64,000 bases of DNA. Source: Rugamonas apoptosis (lineage in GTDB: Bacteria > Pseudomonadota > Gammaproteobacteria > Burkholderiales > Burkholderiaceae_D). The stretch covers positions 1 to 64,000 of the forward strand of contig NZ_JACEZU010000008.1 in NCBI RefSeq assembly GCF_014042355.1. Direction: 5' to 3'. Positions 8,352 through 16,582 of this stretch are shown piece by piece (the first letter of the stretch is position 1; each line of letters starts with the position of its first letter). The notes beneath the pieces are model-generated. The model saw nothing but the letters and a program-made list of their open reading frames with translations. It made no database searches and was not told the origin of the DNA. A program made the position numbers and the translations under genes.

Positions 8352-9272
8352 TCACTGTCCGGCCGGTGAGGCGCCCTGCCCCGCCTGTGCCAGCAGCCAG
8401 CGCCGGAACTGTTCGACCGGCGGCTTCTCATGCGCGCTGGCCGGCGTGATCAGGTAATAGGCGCGCGCGCCGCCCAGCGGCCGGTCGCACACCAGTTGCA
8501 GTTCGCCCCGCGCCAGTTCCGATTCCACCAGCATGGCCGGCAGCAACGCCACCCCCAACCCATGCGTGGCCGCCGTGGCCAGCATGGAGAACAATTCATA
8601 GCGCGGCCCCTGCATGGCCTGCTCCGCGCTCACATCCATCGCCTCGAACCACTGCCGCCAAGCCTCGGGGCGGGTGCTTTGCTGCAGCAGCGGCAAACCG
8701 GCGATATCGCGCGGGGTCCAGCGCTTGCTCCCCGCCAGCAGGCGCGGGCTGGCCACTGGCACCACCGTCTCGTGCATCAGCAGCACGGCGCGCGTGCCGG
8801 GCCAGTTGGCGATCTGCTCGGCGCTGCCGGCAAACAGCGCCGCGTCATATTCGGCCTCGCTGAACATGAAGGGCCGGGTCTGGGCGTCGATGTGGACCGT
8901 GATATCTGGATGCACGCGCTGCATATCCTGCAATCGAGGCAGCAGCCAGCGGGTGGCGAAGGTGGGCACCGAGGCGAGGCGTACCACGCCGCCGCTGCCC
9001 TGGCGCGCCATGGTATCGAGCGTATCGCGTTCCAGCCCGGCCAGCCGCAGCGCCACCTGCTGCGCATAGGCCGCGCCGGCCGGCGTGAGCGCCACCCCGT
9101 GGCGGGTGCGCTGGAACAGCCGCACCCCGAGAAAACTCTCCAGGCTGGCCACCTGGCGCGACACGGCGCCCTGGGTCAGCGCCAGTTCGCGCGCCGCGTG
9201 GGTGTAGCTTTCGTGCCGCGCGGCGGCCTCGAAACAGGTCAGCGATTGCAGCATGGGGATTTTTCTAGTCAT
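8352..9272 (-). CDS. gcdR: LysR-family regulator of glutarate catabolism (GcdR-like)
   Basis: A 306-residue LysR transcription factor. The winged HTH (about 1-65) is clear: LTCFEAAARHESYTHAARELALTQGAVSRQVASLE split across the first two helices, then FLGVRLFQRTRHGVALTPAG. A periplasmic-binding-like effector domain follows. It is transcribed divergently from gcdH across 181 bases holding a perfect dyad with a T-N11-A core. The GcvA-like sequence style and this arrangement match gcdR-gcdH loci of pseudomonads and burkholderias. The likely co-inducer is glutarate or a derivative (known for the family, inferred here). Confidence 0.85.
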   Translation of the reverse strand: MTRKIPMLQSLTCFEAAARHESYTHAARELALTQGAVSRQVASLESFLGVRLFQRTRHGVALTPAGAAYAQQVALRLAGLERDTLDTMARQGSGGVVRLASVPTFATRWLLPRLQDMQRVHPDITVHIDAQTRPFMFSEAEYDAALFAGSAEQIANWPGTRAVLLMHETVVPVASPRLLAGSKRWTPRDIAGLPLLQQSTRPEAWRQWFEAMDVSAEQAMQGPRYELFSMLATAATHGLGVALLPAMLVESELARGELQLVCDRPLGGARAYYLITPASAHEKPPVEQFRRWLLAQAGQGASPAGQ

Positions 9273-9328
9273 GTCTGGGCAGCGTGGTTACAGGGTTCAA
9301 GGGGCGACAACGGCATCAGTATGCCTCA

Positions 9329-9351
9329 AGATATGAGCGTCATGCATATCT
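9329..9351. promoter_or_regulatory. Candidate LysR operator in the gcdR-gcdH intergenic region
   Basis: Perfect inverted repeat AGATATG-N9-CATATCT, containing a T-N11-A core (9334 and 9346). It lies 58 bases from the gcdR start and about 100 from gcdH, the usual position for a LysR recognition site. Confidence 0.6.
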
Positions 9352-9453
9352 GAGTGCGAATAAATCGTTTGCGCCCGTGCCCGGCCACTACTAAGATAGT
9401 GCCATCCGATTCGACGCCGGACCTGCACCGGCCTACCCCACCTGGAGACAAAC

Positions 9454-10632
9454 ATGAGCAAAGCCGCATTTCACTGGGATTCCCCCTTCCTCCTGGACGA
9501 ACAACTGACCGCCGACGAACGCGCCGTGCGCGACGCCGCCCGCGAATACAGCCAGGGCAAGCTGGCGCCGCGCGTACTGGAAGCGTTCCGCCACGAGAAG
9601 ACCGATCCCGCCATCTTCCGTGAAATGGGCGAACTGGGCCTGCTGGGCGTGACCATCCCCGAAGCCTACGGCGGCGCCGGCATGAACTACGTGTGCTACG
9701 GCCTGGCGGCGCGTGAAGTGGAGCGCGTGGACTCCGGCTACCGCTCCATGATGAGCGTGCAGTCGTCGCTGGTGATGGTGCCCATCAACGAATTCGGCTC
9801 GGAAGCGACCAAACAGAAATACCTGCCCAAGCTGGCCACCGGTGAATTGATCGGCTGCTTCGGCCTGACCGAACCGAACCACGGCTCCGACCCAGGCAGC
9901 ATGATCACCCGCGCCCGCAAGGTGGCCGGCGGCTACGAGCTGACCGGCGCCAAGATGTGGATCACCAACAGCCCGATCGCCGACGTGTTCGTCGTGTGGG
10001 CCAAGGACGATGAAGGCGCGATCCGCGGCTTCGTGCTGGAAAAAGGCTGGAAGGGCCTGAGCGCGCCCGCCATCCACGGCAAGATGGGCCTGCGCGCCAG
10101 CATCACGGGCGAGATCGTGATGGACGCCGTGTTCTGCCCCGAAGAGAATGCCTTCCCCGACGTGCGCGGCCTGAAAGGTCCGTTCACCTGCCTGAACAGC
10201 GCCCGCTACGGCATCGCCTGGGGCGCGCTGGGCGCGGCCGAGGACTGCTTCGAACGGGCCCGCCAATATACGATGGACCGCACCCAGTTCGGCCGTCCGC
10301 TGGCCGCCAACCAGCTGATCCAGAAAAAGCTGGCCGACATGCTGACGGAAATCGCGCTGGGCCTGCAATCGTGCCTGCGCCTGGGCCGCATGAAGGATGA
10401 AGGCACGGCCGCCGTGGAACTGACCTCGATCATGAAGCGCAACAGCTGCGGCAAGTCGCTCGACATCGCCCGTATGGCGCGCGACATGATGGGTGGGAAT
10501 GGCATCAGCGACGAATTCGGCGTGGTGCGCCACCTGGTCAACCTGGAAGTGGTCAACACCTACGAAGGCACGCACGATGTGCACGCGCTGATCATCGGCC
10601 GCGCCATCACCGGCCTGGCCGCCTTCTCCTAA
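9454..10632 (+). CDS. gcdH: Glutaryl-CoA dehydrogenase
   Basis: FAD enzyme of 392 residues that oxidises and decarboxylates glutaryl-CoA to crotonyl-CoA in lysine, hydroxylysine and tryptophan breakdown. The family signatures are [31 protein letters not shown] (flavin binding), [19 protein letters not shown], and [17 protein letters not shown]. The catalytic base is Glu371 in [14 protein letters not shown] ribosome site (GGAG) sits 8 bases before the ATG. Four bases separate it from the CoA-transferase gene, so the two are one operon. Length and motifs match GcdH closely. Confidence 0.96.
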   Translation: MSKAAFHWDSPFLLDEQLTADERAVRDAAREYSQGKLAPRVLEAFRHEKTDPAIFREMGELGLLGVTIPEAYGGAGMNYVCYGLAAREVERVDSGYRSMMSVQSSLVMVPINEFGSEATKQKYLPKLATGELIGCFGLTEPNHGSDPGSMITRARKVAGGYELTGAKMWITNSPIADVFVVWAKDDEGAIRGFVLEKGWKGLSAPAIHGKMGLRASITGEIVMDAVFCPEENAFPDVRGLKGPFTCLNSARYGIAWGALGAAEDCFERARQYTMDRTQFGRPLAANQLIQKKLADMLTEIALGLQSCLRLGRMKDEGTAAVELTSIMKRNSCGKSLDIARMARDMMGGNGISDEFGVVRHLVNLEVVNTYEGTHDVHALIIGRAITGLAAFS

Positions 10633-10636
10633 GTCC

Positions 10637-11878
10637 ATGGAGGCGACCGCACAACGGGCCGCGCCGCTGCGCGGCATCAAGGTACTGGACTTGTCGCGCG
10701 TACTGGCCGGCCCGCTGGCCGGACAGGTGCTGGGCGACTTGGGGGCGGACGTGGTCAAGGTGGAACGCCCCGGCCAAGGCGACGACACCCGCTCGTGGGG
10801 CCCGCCCTACCTGAACAACGCCAGCGGCGAGCATCGCGACGCCGCCGCCTACTTCCTGTGCGCCAACCGCAACAAGCGCTCCGTCACCATCGACATGGCG
10901 CGGCCGGAAGGCCAGGCCTTGATCCGCCGGTTGGCCATGGAGGCGGACGTGGTGCTGGAAAACTTCAAGCTGGGCGGGCTGGCCCGCTACGGCCTGGACG
11001 CCCCCACCCTGCTGGCCCTCAATCCGCGCCTGGTGTATTGCTCGATCACGGGCTTTGGCCAGGATGGTCCTTACGCGGCACGCGCCGGCTATGACTTCCT
11101 GATCCAGGGCATGGGCGGTTTGATGAGCGTCACCGGCGCGGCCGAGGGTGAGCCGGGCGCCGGTCCGCAAAAAGTGGGCGTGGCCCTGACGGACGTGATG
11201 ACGGGACTGTACGCGGCCATCGCCATCCAGGCCGCGCTGGCCGAACGGACCCGCTCCGGGCTGGGCCAGCACGTCGATCTGGCGCTGCTGGACGTGCAGA
11301 TCGCGGGGCTGGCCAACCAGGCGTCGAACTACCTGGCCGGCGGCGTGCTGCCGGGCCGGATGGGCAACAGCCACCCCAACATCGTGCCCTACCAGGACTT
11401 CCCCACGGCCGACGGCGACATGATCCTCGCCATCGGCAACGATGGCCAGTTCGCCAAGTTCTGCGCCGTGGCCGGGCATCCGGAATGGTCGAAAGACGAG
11501 CGCTTCGCCACCAACCCGCAGCGGGTGGCCAATCGCGTGGTGCTGATACGGCAGCTGCGGCAAGTGACGATCACGCGCGACACGGCCGACTGGATCGCTG
11601 CGCTGGAAGCGGCCGGCGTGCCGTGCGGGCCGATCAACCGCATCGACCAGGTGTTCGCCGACCCGCACGTGCAGGCGCGCGGCTTGCGCATCAACGTCGA
11701 GCATCCCACGCTGGGTGAAGTACCACTGGTGGCCAACCCCATGCGCCTGGCCGCCTCGCCCGTCGCCTACCGGCTGGCGCCGCCCACGCTGGGCCAGCAC
11801 ACGGATGAAGTGCTGCGCGAGTGGTTGCAACTGGACGATGCCCAACTAGGCGCGTTACGTCAGCAAGCGATACTCTAG
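10637..11878 (+). CDS. gcdG: CaiB/BaiF family CoA-transferase (succinyl-CoA:glutarate CoA-transferase, GcdG-like)
   Basis: A 413-residue class III CoA-transferase. By context it activates glutarate to glutaryl-CoA, the substrate of the enzyme encoded just before it. The N-terminal GIKVLDLSRVLAGPLAGQ, LGADVVKVERPGQGDDTR and CANRNKRSVTIDM motifs are standard, and the catalytic Asp153 is in AGYDFLIQGMGGLMS. The C-terminal AGVPCGPINRIDQVFADPHVQARG is also typical. The same gene order occurs as gcdH-gcdG elsewhere, and human SUGCT does the same reaction. The CoA donor cannot be read from the sequence. Confidence 0.92.
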   Translation: MEATAQRAAPLRGIKVLDLSRVLAGPLAGQVLGDLGADVVKVERPGQGDDTRSWGPPYLNNASGEHRDAAAYFLCANRNKRSVTIDMARPEGQALIRRLAMEADVVLENFKLGGLARYGLDAPTLLALNPRLVYCSITGFGQDGPYAARAGYDFLIQGMGGLMSVTGAAEGEPGAGPQKVGVALTDVMTGLYAAIAIQAALAERTRSGLGQHVDLALLDVQIAGLANQASNYLAGGVLPGRMGNSHPNIVPYQDFPTADGDMILAIGNDGQFAKFCAVAGHPEWSKDERFATNPQRVANRVVLIRQLRQVTITRDTADWIAALEAAGVPCGPINRIDQVFADPHVQARGLRINVEHPTLGEVPLVANPMRLAASPVAYRLAPPTLGQHTDEVLREWLQLDDAQLGALRQQAIL

Positions 11879-11902
11879 GCGCGTGTAAACCTGCACAATA
11901 CG

Positions 11903-11924
11903 CCGCCGGCCACCGCGCCGGCGG
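11903..11924 (+). terminator. GC-rich stem-loop after gcdG
   Basis: An 8-bp perfect stem (CCGCCGGC/GCCGGCGG) with a 6-base loop lies 25 bases past the gcdG stop, between convergent genes. There is no T-run, so it may only stabilise or pause the transcript. Confidence 0.35.
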
Positions 11925-11942
11925 TGACGGAGATCGTGGGCC

Positions 11943-11984
11943 TCATTTAGTAGGCATCATTTAGTGGGTATCATTTCGCGGCCG
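11943..11984 (-). repeat. 14-bp tandem repeat across the stop of the HAD lipoprotein gene
   Basis: Three successive units start at 11943, 11957 and 11971. Each begins TCATTT; the first two continue AGT(A/G)GG(C/T)A. The third holds the true stop (TGA on the minus strand), so AAATGA recurs three times at the gene end. Confidence 0.6.
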
Positions 11985-12546
11985 GAGGAACCGACATGAC
12001 GTAGCCCATGTGCTCCTCCCAACCATTGAGACAAGTCTGATAGTCGCCGGGCAGGCATTTCTCTTCGCTGCGCCGCTTGAGCGCAAAAATGTGGCCTCGG
12101 GGAACGCCTGCCTTGTTATAGGCGAGAAAATCCGTGCTCGAATCGCCATACGCATAGGCGATATTCCAGCCTTGATTTTGATAGGCTAGCAAGATCGTTT
12201 CCTTGTAGCCGGCAGGATCGTCACGCTCCTGGCTCGTCTGAGCTGGATGCAACAAGCCAGCGGGAAAATGGTTATCGACCAGCCACGCGGGGAGTCCGCC
12301 CTGGGCGATGGGCCAGCGGGTGGTGACATACGCGACCGAGTAACCTTTGTCCACGTAAGCCTGCAGCGCTTGTGCCGCACCGGGTCGCACCTCGTTGGTC
12401 GCCATGACGTCGGGCGTCAGCGTCCCGTCTATGTCAACCACGACCAGCTTGTCCTGTCCAGGTGGGGGGGCCGGAATCGGCGCTTGGGGAAGCTGCGCAC
12501 ACGAAGCCAATAGCGCCGATACCAGTAGCGGTAACAGGATACGCAT
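11971..12546 (-). CDS. HAD-superfamily lipoprotein (LNS2/lipin-like phosphatase domain)
   Basis: A 191-residue predicted lipoprotein. The ATG at 12546 follows AGGAG and gives a signal peptide with lipobox LLASCAQ. The mature protein carries HAD motif I (VVVDIDGTLTPD, both Asp present), motif II around AYVTTRWPIAQGGLPAWL (Thr) and a motif III/IV region YAYGDSSTDFLAYNKAGVP, resembling the LNS2 part of lipins. This points to a membrane-anchored periplasmic phosphatase; the substrate is unknown. It appears to be a single-gene unit with a tandem repeat over its stop codon. Fold confidence is high, function only general. Confidence 0.8.
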   Translation of the reverse strand: MRILLPLLVSALLASCAQLPQAPIPAPPPGQDKLVVVDIDGTLTPDVMATNEVRPGAAQALQAYVDKGYSVAYVTTRWPIAQGGLPAWLVDNHFPAGLLHPAQTSQERDDPAGYKETILLAYQNQGWNIAYAYGDSSTDFLAYNKAGVPRGHIFALKRRSEEKCLPGDYQTCLNGWEEHMGYVMSVPPAAK

Positions 12547-12720
12547 CTTGTTCTCCTGGATGAGATGACGCACGAGATGAGGTCCAACGCGTTACAGATC
12601 GCAAATCCCGAATATGGCGAGGTGATACACCATCTTGCATTAACATCAATGATGACACAAAACCCGTCTGCCGCCCAGCTCAAACCGCAAGGTCAGCCCC
12701 ACCTCAAGTTGAACGGCGCG

Positions 12721-13089
12721 TCAAACGGTGTTCTGTGTACGGAGATACTTAGATATCGATATGCACGAATACACGCCGGATGTCCAAATGACCGGAATCT
12801 CAAGTAGGGAGTAAATCCAGCCGGTGTCACCTCTTTCGGTATAGGTTAACGTAACCAGCGGAATCATAATGCAGAAGAATAGAACAAACGGGATAGGGTT
12901 CACTCTTGGAAGGCAAGCTCTGGCTGCAAAAACGACCATGGGCAAGAGATAAATGCCCAATTGCTGTGCTGCCGAGCTGAGGACACTGTATGCGTTCCTG
13001 TTATACCAGAAGGAAGCCCAGACAATTGGCGCGGACAAGATTACCAACGCTGACAGGTAGAAAATTCTCGTTGTTTGAGCTTGGTTCAT
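12721..13089 (-). CDS. Small integral membrane protein, function unknown
   Basis: A 122-residue very hydrophobic protein starting MNQAQTTRIFY, with AGGAA five bases before the ATG. About four membrane segments can be traced: IFYLSALVILSAPIVWASFW, then GIYLLPMVVFAARACL, IPFVLFFCIMIPLVTL, and a last around YSLLEIPVIWTSGVYSC. I do not recognise the family. Base composition is visibly more AT-rich than its neighbours and codon choice is less biased, suggesting acquisition or relaxed selection. No operon partner is visible. Confidence 0.6.
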   Translation of the reverse strand: MNQAQTTRIFYLSALVILSAPIVWASFWYNRNAYSVLSSAAQQLGIYLLPMVVFAARACLPRVNPIPFVLFFCIMIPLVTLTYTERGDTGWIYSLLEIPVIWTSGVYSCISISKYLRTQNTV

Positions 13090-13299
13090 AAAAATTCCTG
13101 ATGTGTATAGTAAACGGATGCCAGGGCACATAGGGTAGCCTGGCGGTCAGTGTCCGAACTATTCCGAACCACGCTGGGTATTTTTGTAAGTACTCGGTCC
13201 AGGCCGATTGTGCGCCGCCACAGCCGTGCCGTCCTTGGCCAACTGATGGACCGTTACTGGCCGATTGTACGTATCCACGCCGTCGGCACCACCCTGATT
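13090..13299. other. Gap between small membrane gene and yajD-like ORF; possible gene remnant
   Basis: No convincing gene. On the minus strand, in frame with yajD and after its stop, an open stretch reads to a TAG at 13159-13161, including DTYNRPVTVHQLAKDGT. Its codons look coding-like. The 10-mer GGCCGATTGT occurs twice (near 13202 and 13260). This may be the remnant of a lost gene. Confidence 0.3.
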
Positions 13300-13554
13300 T
13301 TATTCTTTCTTTTTCATCAGACCGGCCAATGAGGCAAACGGATTATGCGTTGCCGGCGCGACCTCGGCCAATTTCAGACTAAGTCCCCGGTCGGCCTCAA
13401 GATAACGCGAGTGTTCGTTATCGTGGCAATAAAGGCACAGCAATTCCCAGTTGCTGCCATCAGGCGGATTGTTGTCGTGATTGTGGTCACGATGGTGCAC
13501 TGTAAGTTGCGACACATTGGTATGCGTGAATTCGCGCTCACGCGTGGCTGACAC
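13300..13554 (-). pseudogene. yajD: YajD-like HNH nuclease, apparently N-terminally truncated
   Basis: The 84-residue frame matches the C-terminal two thirds of YajD-type HNH proteins: LTVHHRDHNHDNNPPDGSNW, then ELLCLYCHDNEHSRYLEAD and a C-terminal NPFASLAGLMKKKE. The His/Asn/His core and the second zinc Cys pair (CLYC) are intact. Normal YajD starts ~30 residues earlier with a segment containing CGRC, the first zinc pair. Here the frame runs into a TGA seven codons before the only available start (GTG), and no CxxC is present. I therefore call it a likely pseudogene or a short variant with half a zinc site. No ribosome site is seen. Confidence 0.65.
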
Positions 13555-13627
13555 ATGACGTCGCTGCCTGGCTCACTTAATTGGCCAACCCATCGGGCGC
13601 CGTGCACGAAAGGTGGCCTTGGTTCGC

Positions 13628-16351
13628 TTATCGCGGTTGCAGTTTCAGTGGCGTCATCATTTTCGGCACGGCGCCGGCGCCCTGCTGGGCACGCTGCATC
13701 GGCGCCCGCGCCGCCACGGGACTGAGTGCCCTGGGAACGGGTACGACGAGTAGATTGGCTTCACCGACAAAGAACAAGGTCTGGCCGTCCGGGCTGATGT
13801 CTCCCAGTGGCCAGGCGGAGCAGTAATTGTCGTTGCAGGTTGGCGCGTCCGCCACGTCGATATAGCCCAGGATCGGCAGGTCGGTGCTGGTCACAAGCTT
13901 GACGCTCGTGTCCAGCACATAAATGCGCTGCCGGCCGCCGGCGTAGGCCAGCGCGTACAGCCGCGTGCCGTCTGGAGAAAATACCGAGGTACGTGCGTAG
14001 AAACTCTCGGGAAGTACGATGTTGCCGATCAGGCTGAAGCGGTTATCCCAGACCGAATAGTGATTGGTCAGGCGTTCGCCATGCAAACTCTGGGCACTGC
14101 TGTACCAATAGCCGATGCCTGCCCCATTCGGTTTGACCACCTGCCCTGCGGTATCCAGGTATTGCATGGCATTGCTGGTGTCATTGCTTTGATAGCCGAA
14201 CACGAGCCTGCTGCCGTCACCCGATATACCCAAGCCCGGGCCAGAAGCGGCATAGAAATTACCGGTCGTGTAAGGAACGCCGCCATATTTGCGGTCGACC
14301 AGGTCGAAGTAGGCCAGGCCACCTTCGGGATTGCCACCAGAGCCGGTAAAGAAGGCTTTACCGTTATTGGCCATGACCAAAGTCGGGCTGGAGTTGAGGT
14401 TGTAGCCATCAATGCGGCCGCCAGGATAGTAAGCGTTATCGCGCAGTACGCCTTCAGGTACTGGGTAGCTGCCCTGTTCGGCGAGCGTCGCTGGATCGAA
14501 CAGGACGATCTTGCCGCTGGTAGCGGTGGCCACCAGCGAAGCGCCATCCGGCGCCATCGCCACGGACTCAATCGTCGGCAGCGAGGCGGCGGTAACGTTC
14601 CACGATCCGCCGGCATAGGCGAAGCGCATCACGGTTCCCAGCGTCTTGTTGGCGGTATAAACCGATCTGCGCTCCTCGTCATACACGATGCCGCCCTTGA
14701 TACCGGCCGTGGCGACCGCCTTATAAGTGTAGGCGGACGGTGCGGCAACCTTCATGGTTGCGCTACCGGTATTAACGCCCATCGCATTGCCGATGCTGAA
14801 GCTGGTGTTGCCCGAGGCCGCGCCGGTCACCTGGACTTGCAACTGGCTGTCGTTGATGCGCGTGATGCCGGCCACTTGCGCCGAGCCGCTGACCATCAGT
14901 GCTTTTTGCAGATCGGTGACACTATCAAAGCCGCGGCCGCGCAGGATCAAGGTGCCTGGTGTATTCGGCAGCTGCAAGTGGGGGGCGACGAAACTGACCT
15001 CCGGCAAATTCTTTTTCAACGCGAAGGTGACCTTGGTGGCGGCCACCTTGCCGCTTGCCGAACTGATCGTGACATCGGCCTGGTAGGTGCTGGCGTTCGG
15101 CAATTGCAGCATGGCAGCGTTGTCGAGCTTGACCTGCAACTTGGTGCTGCCGGTGGTGCCGCTGCTGTTGATCAGCTTGAGCCAGCTGGCGCTGCTGCTG
15201 GCCGTCCAACCCTGCGCTGGCAGGTTCGGCAGGTCGATTTGGAGGGCGCTGCTCTGGATCGCGCTGTCGGTGGTGGCGCTAACGTTAAAGCTGGTGTTGC
15301 CGGTGACCGACCAGGTGGCGGCGCCCACCGTCATCGTCACAGGCAGCGTCAATGGCGATGTCAGATAGCCGGAGCGCAGGACCAACTGCGCCGCGTAAGT
15401 ACCAGCGCCCAGTTCAGCCGCATTGGCGCTGACGGTGTAGCTGCGCTCCCCGGTCTTGGACAAGGTCAGCCAGCCCTTGCTGCTGGTGTAGTAGCCAATT
15501 TCGGCGTTCAGTTCCGTGGTCCACGACGGCAGTGTCACATTCACCGTGCGGCTGCCGGCGTTACCGCCAGCGGTGGCGGTAAAACTGAGATTGTCGACGT
15601 CACTGGTGAAGTTGGTTTGGGTGCTGCCATCGGACTGGACCGTGTAGCTGACCGGCACCTCGATCGTGCGCCCTGGAATACTGATCGACACCGTGCCGGC
15701 ATAGCTGCCGGGCGGCATCGGCTTGGTGGTGATCAGCACCGTGCCGGCACTGGTGTAGCTTGCCGTGAACCAGTTGGCGGCCGTGCTGACGGCTGGCGCT
15801 GCCACACCGGCAGGCAACTGCACAACCAGCTCGCGCGAGGTGGTCGCGCCGCTGATGGCGCCCAGTGCCATGGAGGTCGGGCTGACGCTCATGCCCTTGC
15901 GGATCGTGATGGTGTAAGCGACGTTGACCGGCGAGCCAGCGAAATGTCTGGCGCACTTATCGTCAGCGCAGGCGAACAGCTGGACATTGCCGCGATACTC
16001 GCCGGCCAGCAAGTTGGTTTTGGGATAAACCGTAAATTTGAGTTGGGTACCGACGACTTGTTGCGTTACCCGGTCGAGCGCGGTGCCCAGGTCAAGCGCG
16101 CCAGTGTAGACGGTGGCGGTGGTTGTGCCTTGGGCCGACCCGAGTACGGCCTGGCCATCGATGTATCCACCTTCTTCACCGCTGAAACGAAGTTCAGCAT
16201 GATCGATCGAAACGCTGAAACCTGGCGATGGATCGGGATTGCCACTGTTGCTGGAACCGCCACCGCTGCCACCACCACCACAGCCGAGTAGCGCGAGGCT
16301 GGCAATGGCGGCAGCGATCAGCGCTCGCACGCGAATGTAATGATTTGCCAT
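13628..16351 (-). CDS. Large surface lipoprotein with BACON-like/Ig-like repeats and C-terminal beta-propeller
   Basis: A 907-residue lipoprotein. The signal peptide ends in LALLGC (acylated Cys24), followed by a Gly/Ser linker. From about 45 to 460 it has repeated beta-sandwich units of BACON-like type, with aromatic signatures such as AANWFTASY, SKGWLTLSK and SASWLKLIN. An IPT/TIG-like unit follows near 465-560 (APHLQLPNTPGTLILRGRGFD). The last ~330 residues look like a WD40/YVTN-like propeller (VYTANKTLGTVMRFAY, VAMAPDGASLVA, SPDGTRLYALAY, SPDGQTLFFV). Such proteins are usually carbohydrate-binding or adhesive; the ligand is unknown. It stands alone, with an AT-rich upstream region. Confidence 0.82.
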   Translation of the reverse strand: MANHYIRVRALIAAAIASLALLGCGGGGSGGGSSNSGNPDPSPGFSVSIDHAELRFSGEEGGYIDGQAVLGSAQGTTTATVYTGALDLGTALDRVTQQVVGTQLKFTVYPKTNLLAGEYRGNVQLFACADDKCARHFAGSPVNVAYTITIRKGMSVSPTSMALGAISGATTSRELVVQLPAGVAAPAVSTAANWFTASYTSAGTVLITTKPMPPGSYAGTVSISIPGRTIEVPVSYTVQSDGSTQTNFTSDVDNLSFTATAGGNAGSRTVNVTLPSWTTELNAEIGYYTSSKGWLTLSKTGERSYTVSANAAELGAGTYAAQLVLRSGYLTSPLTLPVTMTVGAATWSVTGNTSFNVSATTDSAIQSSALQIDLPNLPAQGWTASSSASWLKLINSSGTTGSTKLQVKLDNAAMLQLPNASTYQADVTISSASGKVAATKVTFALKKNLPEVSFVAPHLQLPNTPGTLILRGRGFDSVTDLQKALMVSGSAQVAGITRINDSQLQVQVTGAASGNTSFSIGNAMGVNTGSATMKVAAPSAYTYKAVATAGIKGGIVYDEERRSVYTANKTLGTVMRFAYAGGSWNVTAASLPTIESVAMAPDGASLVATATSGKIVLFDPATLAEQGSYPVPEGVLRDNAYYPGGRIDGYNLNSSPTLVMANNGKAFFTGSGGNPEGGLAYFDLVDRKYGGVPYTTGNFYAASGPGLGISGDGSRLVFGYQSNDTSNAMQYLDTAGQVVKPNGAGIGYWYSSAQSLHGERLTNHYSVWDNRFSLIGNIVLPESFYARTSVFSPDGTRLYALAYAGGRQRIYVLDTSVKLVTSTDLPILGYIDVADAPTCNDNYCSAWPLGDISPDGQTLFFVGEANLLVVPVPRALSPVAARAPMQRAQQGAGAVPKMMTPLKLQPR

Positions 16352-16375
16352 AGTTGCCTGTAAATTATTGATAAA

Positions 16376-16582
16376 TTAATAATTGTACATGATGGTTTTC
16401 ATACAGGCAATAATTACTACAGGAAAGTATGGGTACTGAATTGCACCAACTCCGCCGGTCGTATGCCAGCCGTGATCGGCAGCGGCGCCGCACAGCAGGG
16501 CGCTGAGCAGCCTGAGCGAGGCCCGCGTGCGCTCCTCCGCCAGCATCTCGCCGCGCCCGGGATGGGGAACGTCATCCACCAT
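16376..16582 (-). CDS. Small ORF overlapping the hybrid kinase stop (TGATG), possibly a truncated gene
   Basis: A 68-codon frame starts inside the stop of the hybrid kinase (TGATG), a classic coupling signal. The first ~45 codons are GC-rich with typical local codon choice (MVDDVPHPGRGEMLAEERTR then ASLRLLSALLCGAAADHGWH). The last ~20 codons run into AT-rich DNA near the lipoprotein promoter and look non-coding (VVIIACMKTIMYNY). I do not recognise the product. It may be the 5' end of a former downstream signalling gene. Confidence 0.35.
   Translation of the reverse strand: MVDDVPHPGRGEMLAEERTRASLRLLSALLCGAAADHGWHTTGGVGAIQYPYFPVVIIACMKTIMYNY

Noticed and set aside
12565..12807. Plus-strand 80-codon ORF between the HAD lipoprotein and the small membrane gene
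   Set aside because: It overlaps the membrane gene's end, has no ribosome site and no coding-like bias.
13200..13275. Repeated GGCCGATTGT as a CRISPR or insertion-sequence end
   Set aside because: Only two copies, 58 bases apart, with no regular spacing, no terminal inverted repeat and no transposase.
14060..16291. A 743-codon plus-strand frame opposite the large lipoprotein
   Set aside because: No signal peptide, domain or ribosome site, and it mirrors a gene with clear lipobox and repeats.
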